Assembly (NCBI GenBank): GCA_038043285.1
Contig: JBBTCJ010000092.1
Span: 1-53,274 of the forward strand
Origin: JBBTCJ01 sp038043285
GTDB taxonomy: Bacteria; Planctomycetota; Phycisphaerae; UBA1845
DNA: 53,274 bases
Direction of reading: 5' to 3'
Positions 8,944-15,482 of this stretch are shown here, in pieces. Numbering within the stretch: the first letter of the stretch is position 1; every line of letters begins with the position of its first letter. The notes under the pieces are model-generated. The model was not told the DNA's origin. It saw nothing but the letters and a program-made list of their open reading frames with translations, and ran no database searches. A program made the translations under genes and the position numbers.

Positions 8944-9855
8944 ATGATCGACGGCACGACTCTCTCAACCTCGCCCCTTGTGTACGGTGCCCTCTCGACG
9001 GTATCCTCAAGAGTGTCGCTATTCACAAAGACTTTCAACCTTCGACTTCTCCTGTGCGTCGCGTTTGCGGGCCCTGTCGGCTACGTCGGCTATATTTCAG
9101 CCGTGGCAGTTCATGAGGTTCTCGGGCACGGCGCGGCAGCCTGGGTTCTCGGGGGAACCTTCGGAGGTTTCGCATTGATGCCCGATGGAATGGGATCGGC
9201 GACCGCGGAGGCAGAAGGCCACCAGAACCTCGTACTTGCCGCAGGCGTTCTTGCGGGCACAGGTTTTGGCATTGCCCTATTGCTGCTGGCACGTTGGGTC
9301 ACTCACCCCCTCGCGAAAATGGTGTGCCTGCTGTTTGCGTTCTCTTCGTTGGAAGATGCCACCCCCTACGCGTTCTGGAACAGCGCGTTCCCACGACCGC
9401 CCGGTGACTTCGGGCGGATCCTTCTCGACCTTCAAAGCGCCGAGCTTCGCTGGTCGCTCGTTGTCGGTTCTGGTGTCGCGTACGTGGCCACAACGATCGG
9501 ATGCAACATCGCGATCTTCAGATGCTTCGAGTCGCTTTTGGGTCGGCTCACAAGAATCCAAGCAATCATGCTCGCATGGGTCTTTTTCGGTTTCGTTGGA
9601 GGCGTCGCATGGTTCGGATTCGATTGGAATCTGCTTATTCAAGACGTCGGACGTGTGCCTCAATACGTCGGCGCCAGCCTGCAATTTGCCATCGCACCCC
9701 TACTCGTCGCAACGCGGAAGCGAGAGCTCGTGGCTGTCAGCGTCTCGAATCGGTGTTGGGCGGGTTCAATAGCGTCGGCGTGGCTTGTCGCAGGATCGCT
9801 TGTGGTCGTTCTTCAATCGTGGCTTCGGCATGGGGTTTCTTGGACTGGGGAATAG
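8944..9855 (+). CDS. Multi-pass membrane protein with HEVLGH motif
   Basis: About 303 residues from ATG 8944; GTG 9013 (SLFTKTFNLRLLL) is an alternative start just before the first helix. Roughly six to eight hydrophobic segments are visible. The first is followed by AVAVHEVLGHGAAAW, a membrane-embedded His-Glu...Gly-His motif. It recalls site-2-protease/M50 peptidases (HExxH), but here the histidines are one residue further apart (HExxxH). A conserved second zinc-ligand motif (NxxPxxxLDG) is not evident, so protease activity is uncertain. Codon use and GC are lower than in the neighbours, which hints at a different history. The gene follows the zinc-ribbon gene by 23 bases and may be co-transcribed. 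Confidence 0.6.
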   Translation: MIDGTTLSTSPLVYGALSTVSSRVSLFTKTFNLRLLLCVAFAGPVGYVGYISAVAVHEVLGHGAAAWVLGGTFGGFALMPDGMGSATAEAEGHQNLVLAAGVLAGTGFGIALLLLARWVTHPLAKMVCLLFAFSSLEDATPYAFWNSAFPRPPGDFGRILLDLQSAELRWSLVVGSGVAYVATTIGCNIAIFRCFESLLGRLTRIQAIMLAWVFFGFVGGVAWFGFDWNLLIQDVGRVPQYVGASLQFAIAPLLVATRKRELVAVSVSNRCWAGSIASAWLVAGSLVVVLQSWLRHGVSWTGE

Positions 9856-9925
9856 CGACAGCAAGGGCGAGCCGTGCACACGGATGATTCCGCGGCGTGC
9901 GGCGCACGCCCTATCCCTCCATCGG

Positions 9926-10324
9926 TCATTTGGCCTCTTCCAACACGGCCACGGGTTTCCCCGCGTTGTCGACGGCCACGAAGACCACCTGGGCCTCGGT
10001 AACCTTGAGGTTCGTGTCGGGGTCGATGCGGCGACGGGCGAACACGCGGACCTGGATGGTCAGCGAGCTTCGCCCCACGCGGATTGCGTCGGCGTACAGG
10101 CTGAGCACGTCGCCGACGTAGACCGGTTCGTGGAACTCGACCTTGTCGAAGGCCACGGTCACGTATCGGTGATGCTTTTGGCGCATGGCCTCGACGTAGC
10201 CGGCCTGGTCGATCAACGACAGGATGGCGCCGCCGAAGATGGTCCCCTCGGCGTTGGTGTCGCCGAGCATCATCACCACGCGGATCGCGGGTTCGGTACA
10301 GGGAGGTTTCAATTGGCCCGACAT
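9926..10324 (-). CDS. Hotdog-fold acyl-CoA thioesterase
   Basis: 132 residues from ATG 10324 (MSGQLKPPC). The upstream continuation of the frame overlaps the ygfZ end and is not homologous. Family features are MMLGDTNAEGTIFGGAILSLIDQAG, where the N/D region and GG helix form the hotdog active site, and VEFHEPVYVGDVLSLYA followed by a VRVFARR strand. This is the YciA/BFIT acyl-CoA hydrolase group, cytoplasmic and usually hexameric, releasing CoA from acyl-CoA esters. The length is normal. It lies downstream of ygfZ on the same strand, separated by about 165 bases that contain a strong hairpin, so co-transcription is doubtful. Confidence 0.85.
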   Translation of the reverse strand: MSGQLKPPCTEPAIRVVMMLGDTNAEGTIFGGAILSLIDQAGYVEAMRQKHHRYVTVAFDKVEFHEPVYVGDVLSLYADAIRVGRSSLTIQVRVFARRRIDPDTNLKVTEAQVVFVAVDNAGKPVAVLEEAK

Positions 10325-10434
10325 GACCGCATTGTCGCCGGGAACCCGCCGCCTCACAACCGCGCAAAAGCCCGTGTGAGGATCCGTGCGGAGGCAAGGT
10401 GATGCCGATTCCGGCGAGCGCCACCGACTTCGCC

Positions 10435-10463
10435 CCCCACCCATCGCTTCGCGATGGATGGGG
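10435..10463. repeat. Strong GC-rich hairpin (REP-like)
   Basis: The 13-base arms pair at 12 positions around a TTC loop: left arm CCCCACCCATCGC, right arm GCGATGGATGGGG. It lies 26 bases after the ygfZ stop (minus strand) with no T-tract, so it is more likely a repetitive palindrome or mRNA-stabilising hairpin than a classical terminator. Confidence 0.6.
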
Positions 10464-10488
10464 CACCGGCGCAACCGCGACGGCCAGA

Positions 10489-11589
10489 CTACGCCTCGAT
10501 ACCACCCGCGAACGGCAGATCGCTCACCAAGCCTCGCGCGGACCTCTCGCCCCAGCGAACCATGACGCCCGTGGCGGCGACCGCGTGGGCGGCTTTGACG
10601 CATGCCAGGGCGATCGGCCCGCCGCAGGCTGGCGAGTGACAAGAACTTGTCACCGTTCCCGTCGGCTTGCCCTCCGCGTCCACGACGTTCGCTCCCCGCG
10701 GCGGCGGTTCGGCCCCCTCGATCCTCAGTCCGACCAGCAGCCGGGCGACCACGTTGCGGGAGCGCATCCGCTCGACGACCTCCTGGCCGAGATAGCAGCC
10801 CTTGTTGAAGTTGACCGCCCGCGGAAGTTGCCGCGTCTCAGCCGGAAGGTATTCCTCGCAAATCTCCGCTCCGGGCCAGGGAACGCCCGCTTCGACGCGC
10901 CGAATCTGCACCACGTCATCGCCGGCGGGAACCGCGCGAAACGGCCCAGCCGGATCCGTCAAGGCGCACCAGAGATCCTCGGCGCCGATCCGAGGGCACA
11001 GAATCTCGACTCCAAACTCCCCGCAGAAATCCGTGCGAACAAAGGTTAAACTTCTGCCACTCCAAGTCACGTCGCAGGCCGCGTAACAAGGCAACTTCGC
11101 ACCGTGCGAAGCGCCGAGCACACTCAGGATCGGCTCGCAACGCGGACCCGTCAGCCCGATGCGCACCAAGCGATCGCCGGCATCGGCGATGGTCACGTCC
11201 TCGGTGATGACGTACTTGTTGAAATGCCGGAGGGCCGTGCCGAGGAACCGCCGGTCCACGTCTACCCAGGCCGCGTCCTCACGGACGAGAATCGACAGGT
11301 CAAACAGAATCCGCCCCTGGACGCTGAGGGCGAAGGCGTAGTTACCCTCGCGGAGGCCGAGCGTCTTGATCTGGTTCGTCGTCAGATTGTGAAGCCAGCC
11401 GATGCGATCCCGCCCCCGAACCTCCAGCAACCCGCGATAGGACCGATCCACCAACGCCGCTGAAGCACGAAGCGCCGCATACTCCCGCGCCAGATCACCG
11501 AACCGCGCGACCGTCGGAGAATCGCCTTCCACGCCCATGACGCCGGATGGGCCTAACTGCGTTCTCAGAAACGCCGCCCAGTCGCTCAC
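10489..11589 (-). CDS. ygfZ: YgfZ/GcvT-like folate-binding Fe-S cluster maintenance protein
   Basis: 366 residues from GTG 11589, chosen because AGAAGGAG lies just upstream and the protein then begins near family N-termini (SDWAAFLRTQLG). The frame can be extended to 11739, adding a Cys-rich 50-residue leader that I do not trust. The family signature KGCYLGQEVVERMRSR is present (K-G-C-Y-x-G-Q-E with the conserved Cys), as is the aminomethyltransferase-like folate fold (LHNLTTNQIK near the start). YgfZ/Iba57 proteins use tetrahydrofolate and support assembly or repair of certain Fe-S enzymes. Its divergent position next to the isc operon fits this role. Confidence 0.88.
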   Translation of the reverse strand: MSDWAAFLRTQLGPSGVMGVEGDSPTVARFGDLAREYAALRASAALVDRSYRGLLEVRGRDRIGWLHNLTTNQIKTLGLREGNYAFALSVQGRILFDLSILVREDAAWVDVDRRFLGTALRHFNKYVITEDVTIADAGDRLVRIGLTGPRCEPILSVLGASHGAKLPCYAACDVTWSGRSLTFVRTDFCGEFGVEILCPRIGAEDLWCALTDPAGPFRAVPAGDDVVQIRRVEAGVPWPGAEICEEYLPAETRQLPRAVNFNKGCYLGQEVVERMRSRNVVARLLVGLRIEGAEPPPRGANVVDAEGKPTGTVTSSCHSPACGGPIALACVKAAHAVAATGVMVRWGERSARGLVSDLPFAGGIEA

Positions 11590-11819
11590 TTCGTTGCGCT
11601 CCTTCTGGGCTACTGACCTGCGGCCCCGATCCTCGGTAGTCCGTGTTGTACATCGAAGGTAGTCATTGCGATCGGCGTAAACAACCTCGTAATGCCCCGA
11701 ACAATCGCCAGAGCCGCACAAATTACAGCTACACAGCATTTTTTCTTGATCATCGCATCTACAACCATGGTTGCCAATGCAATCGCAGAGGTTGACCGCC
11801 GCAATCGAATGCCCGATAG

Positions 11820-11848
11820 TTGAAATAGTACCGAATTAGTGCTATATT
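11820..11848 (+). promoter_or_regulatory. Near-consensus sigma70-type promoter of the isc operon
   Basis: TTGAAA at 11820-11825 and TATATT at 11843-11848 are separated by exactly 17 bases. Transcription would start near 11855, giving a leader of about 35 bases before the iscR GTG at 11890. Such a good match stands out in this GC-rich sequence. Confidence 0.75.
11825..11845 (+). promoter_or_regulatory. Probable IscR operator inside the isc promoter
   Basis: The inverted repeat ATAGTAC-N7-GTGCTAT matches at six of seven positions. It fills the spacer between the -35 and -10 hexamers and overlaps the -10. Known IscR type 1 sites begin ATA and end TAT around a similar dyad. Binding here would block RNA polymerase, giving the classic negative feedback by cluster-loaded IscR. 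The assignment rests on position and symmetry. Confidence 0.6.
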
Positions 11849-11889
11849 AGAAACGGACGGAGACGAGCGGTTTCGCGAGAGGGTTGGAC

Positions 11890-12360
11890 GTGCTGTCGCT
11901 GACGAAAAAAACAGACTACGCGCTGATCGGATTGGCGCACCTCGCTAAGCAGACGAACGCTACGGTCAGCGCCCGAGAGCTGGCGCGGACGTCGCGCGTG
12001 CCGTTGCCGATCCTGACGAACATTTTGAAGGCGCTCGCGCACTCGGGGTTGGTGGCCAGTGAGCGCGGATCGACCGGCGGTTACGCGCTGGCCAAGGCGG
12101 CGGATTCGATCACGCTCTACGACCTGGTGACCGCGATCGAGGGTCCGGTGCAACTGGTGCAATGCGCCGCGAACGGAAACCCGGCGGCCGAGGCTGGGTG
12201 TGAGTTGATTCCCTGGTGTCCGATTCGATTGCCGGCGCAGCGGGTGCACGATCGTCTGGCCGATTTTCTGCGCGGCGTGACGCTGTCGGAGCTTGCCGCC
12301 GAGCTGCCGGGGCCGGGCGTTGTGTTCTTGGGGCACGGGTCGGCGGCGGTTGCGGGCTGA
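11890..12360 (+). CDS. iscR: Rrf2-family transcriptional regulator IscR
   Basis: 156 residues from GTG 11890 (MLSLTKKTDYALIGL); a TTG at 11884 is a less likely start. The winged-helix DNA-binding domain spans about residues 1-75 with the conserved wing SERGSTGGYALAK. Three cysteines (C92, C104, C110) lie in the loop that holds a [2Fe-2S] cluster in IscR and related Rrf2 proteins. The spacing differs from the enterobacterial form (C92, C98, C104). As first gene of the isc operon, downstream of a promoter with an embedded dyad, it is most simply an autorepressor sensing Fe-S status. iscS follows after 28 bases. Confidence 0.9.
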   Translation: MLSLTKKTDYALIGLAHLAKQTNATVSARELARTSRVPLPILTNILKALAHSGLVASERGSTGGYALAKAADSITLYDLVTAIEGPVQLVQCAANGNPAAEAGCELIPWCPIRLPAQRVHDRLADFLRGVTLSELAAELPGPGVVFLGHGSAAVAG

Positions 12361-12388
12361 CGAGGAGTCGTTCAAGGAAACGAATTCC

Positions 12389-13603
12389 ATGCAGAAGCTG
12401 ATCTATCTGGACAACAACGCCACGACGCCGGTGGATCCGCGGGTTCTCGAGGCCATGCTCCCCTACTTCAAGGAGAAGTTCGGGAACGCCGCGAGCCGCA
12501 ACCATCCCTTCGGGTGGGCGGCGGAAGAGGCGGTCGAGAAGGCGCGTGGGCAGGTGGCTTCGGTCATCAACGCCTCCAGCAAGGAGATCATCTGGACCAG
12601 CGGCTCGACGGAGGGGAACAACACGGCCATCCAGGGTGTCGCGCGGATGTACGCCGACAAGGGCAAGCACATCATCACCAACAAGATCGAACACAAGGCG
12701 GTCATCGACCCGTGCAAATACCTGGAGACGCAAGGGTACGAGGTCACCTGGCTGGAGCCGGATCGCAAGGGACGGGTCAGCGCCGAGGAAGTCCGCAAGG
12801 CGATACGCGACGACACCATCCTGGTGTCGATCATGTTCGCCAACAACGAGATCGGCACGATCAACCCGATCGGAGGGATCGGAGCCGTGTGCAAGGCGCG
12901 AAACGTGATCTTCCACACCGATGCGACGCAGGCGTTCGGGAAGATTCCCATCGACGTGGAGGCCATGGGCGTCGACCTGCTGACGCTGTCGGCCCACAAG
13001 GTCTACGGTCCCAAAGGCGTCGGGGCGTTGTACGTTCGGCGCAAGAAGCCGCGCGTGCGGCTGGAGCCTCTCATCCACGGCGGCGGACACGAGCGGGGCA
13101 TGAGGAGCGGGACGCTGAACGTGCCGGGGATCGTGGGCTGCGGGGCGGCGGCGGAGGTCGCCCTGAAGGAGATGCCGACGGAGAGCGCTCGCCTTATCCG
13201 GCTCCGCGACCGCATGTGGGCTGGATTGAGCGAGCACCTGACCGACATCCACGTGAACGGCGACCTGGAACATCGACTGCCCAATACGCTGAACGTAAGC
13301 TTCCTGTACGTCGAGGGGGAGAGCCTGATGATGGGCTTCTCGGACATCGCGGTCAGCAGCGGCAGCGCCTGCACCAGCGCCTCGCTGGAGCCGAGCTACG
13401 TCTTGAAGGGGTTGGGGCTGGGCGACGACATCGCTCACAGCTCGATCAGGTTTTCGCTGGGGCGGTTCACGACGGAGGAGGAGATTGATCACACGATCAA
13501 ACAGGTGGTGGCGGCGGTGAACCACCTTCGAATGCTAAGCCCGTTGTATGAGATGGTGCAGCAGGGGGTGGATTTGTCGACGGTGCAATGGCAAAGACAT
13601 TAG
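12389..13603 (+). CDS. iscS: Cysteine desulfurase IscS/NifS
   Basis: 404 residues from ATG 12389, preceded by CAAGGAAA. It starts with the family hallmark MQKLIYLDNNATTPVDPRV. The PLP-binding lysine is Lys204 in LSAHKVYGPKG, and the catalytic cysteine is Cys328 in SSGSACTSAS, on the long mobile loop that marks group I desulfurases (IscS/NifS). It takes sulfur from L-cysteine, forming alanine and a persulfide that is passed to the scaffold encoded by the next gene. Length is close to the 404 residues of the E. coli protein. The gap to iscU contains an AATGCGG-type inverted repeat. Confidence 0.95.
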   Translation: MQKLIYLDNNATTPVDPRVLEAMLPYFKEKFGNAASRNHPFGWAAEEAVEKARGQVASVINASSKEIIWTSGSTEGNNTAIQGVARMYADKGKHIITNKIEHKAVIDPCKYLETQGYEVTWLEPDRKGRVSAEEVRKAIRDDTILVSIMFANNEIGTINPIGGIGAVCKARNVIFHTDATQAFGKIPIDVEAMGVDLLTLSAHKVYGPKGVGALYVRRKKPRVRLEPLIHGGGHERGMRSGTLNVPGIVGCGAAAEVALKEMPTESARLIRLRDRMWAGLSEHLTDIHVNGDLEHRLPNTLNVSFLYVEGESLMMGFSDIAVSSGSACTSASLEPSYVLKGLGLGDDIAHSSIRFSLGRFTTEEEIDHTIKQVVAAVNHLRMLSPLYEMVQQGVDLSTVQWQRH

Positions 13604-13604
13604 A

Positions 13605-13700
13605 CGAATGCGGAATGCGGAATGGCGAATGCTGAATGAAAAACGAGACCCGGTGCGAGGCATCCATTCGACATTCTTCATTCGACATTCGCCGTTCCTG
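13605..13700. repeat. Inverted repeat of AATGCGG-type units (family B), iscS-iscU gap
   Basis: The left arm (13605-13638) consists of near-tandem units such as CGGAATGCGGAATGGCGAATG. The right arm (13661-13700) carries complementary CATTCGACATTC units. Transcribed, the two could fold into a long imperfect hairpin between iscS and iscU. A degenerate relative (CAATCGACAATCGGCAATC) lies at 47335-47362 inside the YgiQ-like gene. Confidence 0.7.
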
Positions 13701-13753
13701 CAACAAAGGACGGACCGCACAGGCACGAGACGGCGGTACAAAAGGAGAGTATA

Positions 13754-14173
13754 GTGTCCTATAGCGACAAGATCATCGACCATTACCAGAACCCTCGAAA
13801 CGTCGGTTCGATGGACCCCAAGGCGAAGAACGTTGGAACCGGGATCGTCGGAGCGCCGGAATGCGGCGACGTGATGAAACTCCAGATCCAGGTCGACGAG
13901 AATGAACGGATCGTTGACGCGAAGTTCAAGACCTTCGGCTGCGGCAGCGCCATCGCCAGCAGCTCCTTGGCTACGGAGTGGATCAAGGGCCGCACGCTCG
14001 ATGAGGCGATGCAGTTGAAGAACACCGACATCGTAACGGAGCTTGCCCTGCCGCCGGTGAAGATCCATTGCAGCGTGCTGGCCGAGGACGCGGTCCGAGC
14101 GGCCATCGCGGACGTCAAGCAAAAGCAAGGGGGATGCGTGACGGCAGGCACGGCTGCGGGAGCGGCGCACTAG
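13754..14173 (+). CDS. iscU: Fe-S cluster scaffold IscU
   Basis: 139 residues from GTG 13754, with AAAGGAGAG upstream. All cluster-ligand residues of IscU are present at the E. coli numbering: Cys37 and Asp39 in PECGD, Cys63 in FGCGS and Cys106 in HCSV. The chaperone-recognition motif LPPVK, bound by HscA, is at residues 99-103. The protein receives sulfur from IscS and iron, assembles a [2Fe-2S] cluster and releases it with HscA/HscB. Palindromic repeats lie on both sides of the gene, which may affect the stability of the operon mRNA. Confidence 0.95.
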   Translation: MSYSDKIIDHYQNPRNVGSMDPKAKNVGTGIVGAPECGDVMKLQIQVDENERIVDAKFKTFGCGSAIASSSLATEWIKGRTLDEAMQLKNTDIVTELALPPVKIHCSVLAEDAVRAAIADVKQKQGGCVTAGTAAGAAH

Positions 14174-14204
14174 TGGTCCGACTCACACAGAAACTTCGGG
14201 TTCG

Positions 14205-14290
14205 AGAGGGTCCGCTCCCTCACGGTCGCGGCTGTGATAAGAGACCACCGGCCGTTTGAACAGGGCCGCGAGCGTGAGCGAGCGGGCGTT
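14205..14290. repeat. Inverted-repeat element (family C), iscU-iscA gap
   Basis: The arms 14213-14232 (CGCTCCCTCACGGTCGCGGC) and 14265-14284 (GCCGCGAGCGTGAGCGAGCG) are inverted repeats matching at 18 of 20 positions around a spacer of about 32 bases. A related arm is found at 26926-26954, and a remnant with CTCACGGTCG at 47364-47390. This is a small non-autonomous palindromic element, not a gene. Confidence 0.7.
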
Positions 14291-14357
14291 AGGACCCGGG
14301 GCGCGCAGGGAACAGTTGAGCTTTCGAAACGAGAACTGGATTTTGCGGAGTTGTTTT

Positions 14358-14708
14358 ATGGTGACATTGACGGAAGTGGCGGCTCGAGAGGTCAATCAGA
14401 TCATCTCGCAGCAGGGCGAGTTGGCCAAGAAGAACGGCGAGGAGCCGGCAAGGATGTACCTGCGCGTCGGCGTCAAGGGGGGCGGATGCAGCGGGTTCAG
14501 CTATACGTTGGACCTCACGGAAACAAAAGCCGAGACCGATGAGTCGTCCGAGCAGTTCGGCATCGAGGTGATCTGCGACGCCAAGAGCATGCTGTACCTG
14601 GAAGGCACGAAGGTCGACTTCCGGGATGAATTGATGGGACGCGGGTTTGTCTTTCAAAATCCAAATGCGACAAGCACCTGCGGGTGCGGTTCGAGTTTTT
14701 CGGCGTAG
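14358..14708 (+). CDS. iscA: A-type Fe-S carrier protein IscA
   Basis: 116 residues from ATG 14358, with GGAG eight bases upstream. An upstream in-frame start at 14256 lies in the palindromic repeat and is rejected. The three conserved cysteines of the HesB/IscA family are visible: Cys44 in GGGCSGF, and Cys108 and Cys110 in TCGCGSSF near the C-terminus. A-type proteins bind and deliver iron or Fe-S clusters to apo-enzymes downstream of the scaffold. It is slightly longer than E. coli IscA (107 residues) because of an insertion around KKNGEEPA. A terminator-like hairpin follows. Confidence 0.92.
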   Translation: MVTLTEVAAREVNQIISQQGELAKKNGEEPARMYLRVGVKGGGCSGFSYTLDLTETKAETDESSEQFGIEVICDAKSMLYLEGTKVDFRDELMGRGFVFQNPNATSTCGCGSSFSA

Positions 14709-14753
14709 GTCGCCGCACCAGACGATCCTTGCGGGCCGAGGCGAGGAGAGTGA

Positions 14754-14792
14754 GGGCGTCCCAGCTTGCGAAGGGTGGGACGCCCGTTTTTT
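14754..14792 (+). terminator. Rho-independent terminator-like hairpin after iscA
   Basis: The arms GGGCGTCCCA (14754-14763) and TGGGACGCCC (14776-14785) pair perfectly over 10 bases around a 12-base loop and are followed by G and six T residues (14787-14792). It lies inside the isc gene series, between iscA and hscB. It may therefore reduce expression of the chaperone half or mark a separate transcript starting just after. Confidence 0.8.
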
Positions 14793-14842
14793 CGCGTTAG
14801 ATGAGAGGCCCTCGGCGTGGTCGCGGGCAGGAGGAGGTTGCG

Positions 14843-15478
14843 GTGACGTACCCGATCAAGTGCCTCCAGTGTCATGCCGAGCGAACGTCGCCGATCGTGT
14901 GCGACGGATGCCATGCGCTGTACCCAATCCCACAGACGATCAATAACTTTGACCTCATGGGCATGCCGAGAACGTTTGACATCGACGAGCGGTCATTAAC
15001 GGCGGCGTACCGGGCGATTGCCCGGCGGGTACACCCCGATCGCTTCGGGGGCGATACCGAAGAGGTTCGCACGTTGGCCACCCGGCTCTCCGCGGAGATC
15101 AACCGGGCGTACGGCGTCCTGCGCGACCCGCTGAAGCGGGCGGAGTATCTGCTCGAACTTTCCGGCGGACCATCGGCGGCCGAGTTGCGTGAGGTACCGG
15201 GGCCGGTACTTGCGGAAGTGATGACCCTGCGGGAGGAAATCGAACCCGCCAAAGCCGGCGGCGACGCCACGCTTCTCAACACCCTGCGAAACACGATTGA
15301 GGAGCGGCGGCGGGCGATGTTGGCCGAAGTGCGACGCCGAGCGGAGCACGTCGGAGAAAGTTCGCCGGAAGAGCGCGCGAAGTTCCGCCGATTGTTGAAC
15401 GCAATGAAGTATTTCGACAATCTCATGGCCGAGCTGGCGCTCGACCCGCTTGCTGCGGACACGGGAGGAAGCACATAA
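14843..15478 (+). CDS. hscB: Fe-S co-chaperone HscB with N-terminal zinc-ribbon-like segment
   Basis: 211 residues from GTG 14843, with GAGGAGG six bases upstream deciding the start. The J-domain (about residues 35-105) contains the essential HPD (RRVHPDRFGG), and the C-terminal HSCB oligomerisation helices follow. The protein delivers IscU to HscA and stimulates its ATPase. Residues about 5-28 hold two CxxC pairs, CLQC and CDGC, which E. coli HscB lacks and which resemble the metal-binding N-terminal segment of eukaryotic HSC20 proteins. hscA starts four bases after the stop, so translation is probably coupled. Confidence 0.9.
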   Translation: MTYPIKCLQCHAERTSPIVCDGCHALYPIPQTINNFDLMGMPRTFDIDERSLTAAYRAIARRVHPDRFGGDTEEVRTLATRLSAEINRAYGVLRDPLKRAEYLLELSGGPSAAELREVPGPVLAEVMTLREEIEPAKAGGDATLLNTLRNTIEERRRAMLAEVRRRAEHVGESSPEERAKFRRLLNAMKYFDNLMAELALDPLAADTGGST

Positions 15479-15482
15479 CGCG

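Larger units (their letters stand above)
11590..11889. other. Divergent ygfZ/iscR intergenic region
   Basis: These 300 bases are noticeably AT-richer than the surroundings. They hold the iscR promoter and operator at the right side. On the left there is an in-frame extension of ygfZ (to 11739) with the Cys cluster CSCNLCGSGDC. No independent gene is supported. Confidence 0.5.

Noticed and set aside
11610..11804. 64-codon minus-strand frame in the ygfZ-iscR gap
   Set aside because: It overlaps the promoter region in an AT-richer stretch and has no ribosome-binding site or known family features.
11884..11889. TTG start for iscR
   Set aside because: GTG 11890 gives the standard family N-terminus (LSLTKKTDYALIGL) and needs no extra residues.
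13605..13700. Repeated AATGCGG-type units as a CRISPR array
   Set aside because: The units are short and degenerate, without regular spacers, and no cas genes are present. They form an inverted-repeat element.
14190..14260. GGTTCGAG stretch resembling a tRNA T-loop
   Set aside because: No acceptor or anticodon stem can be formed around it; it is part of the family C inverted repeat.
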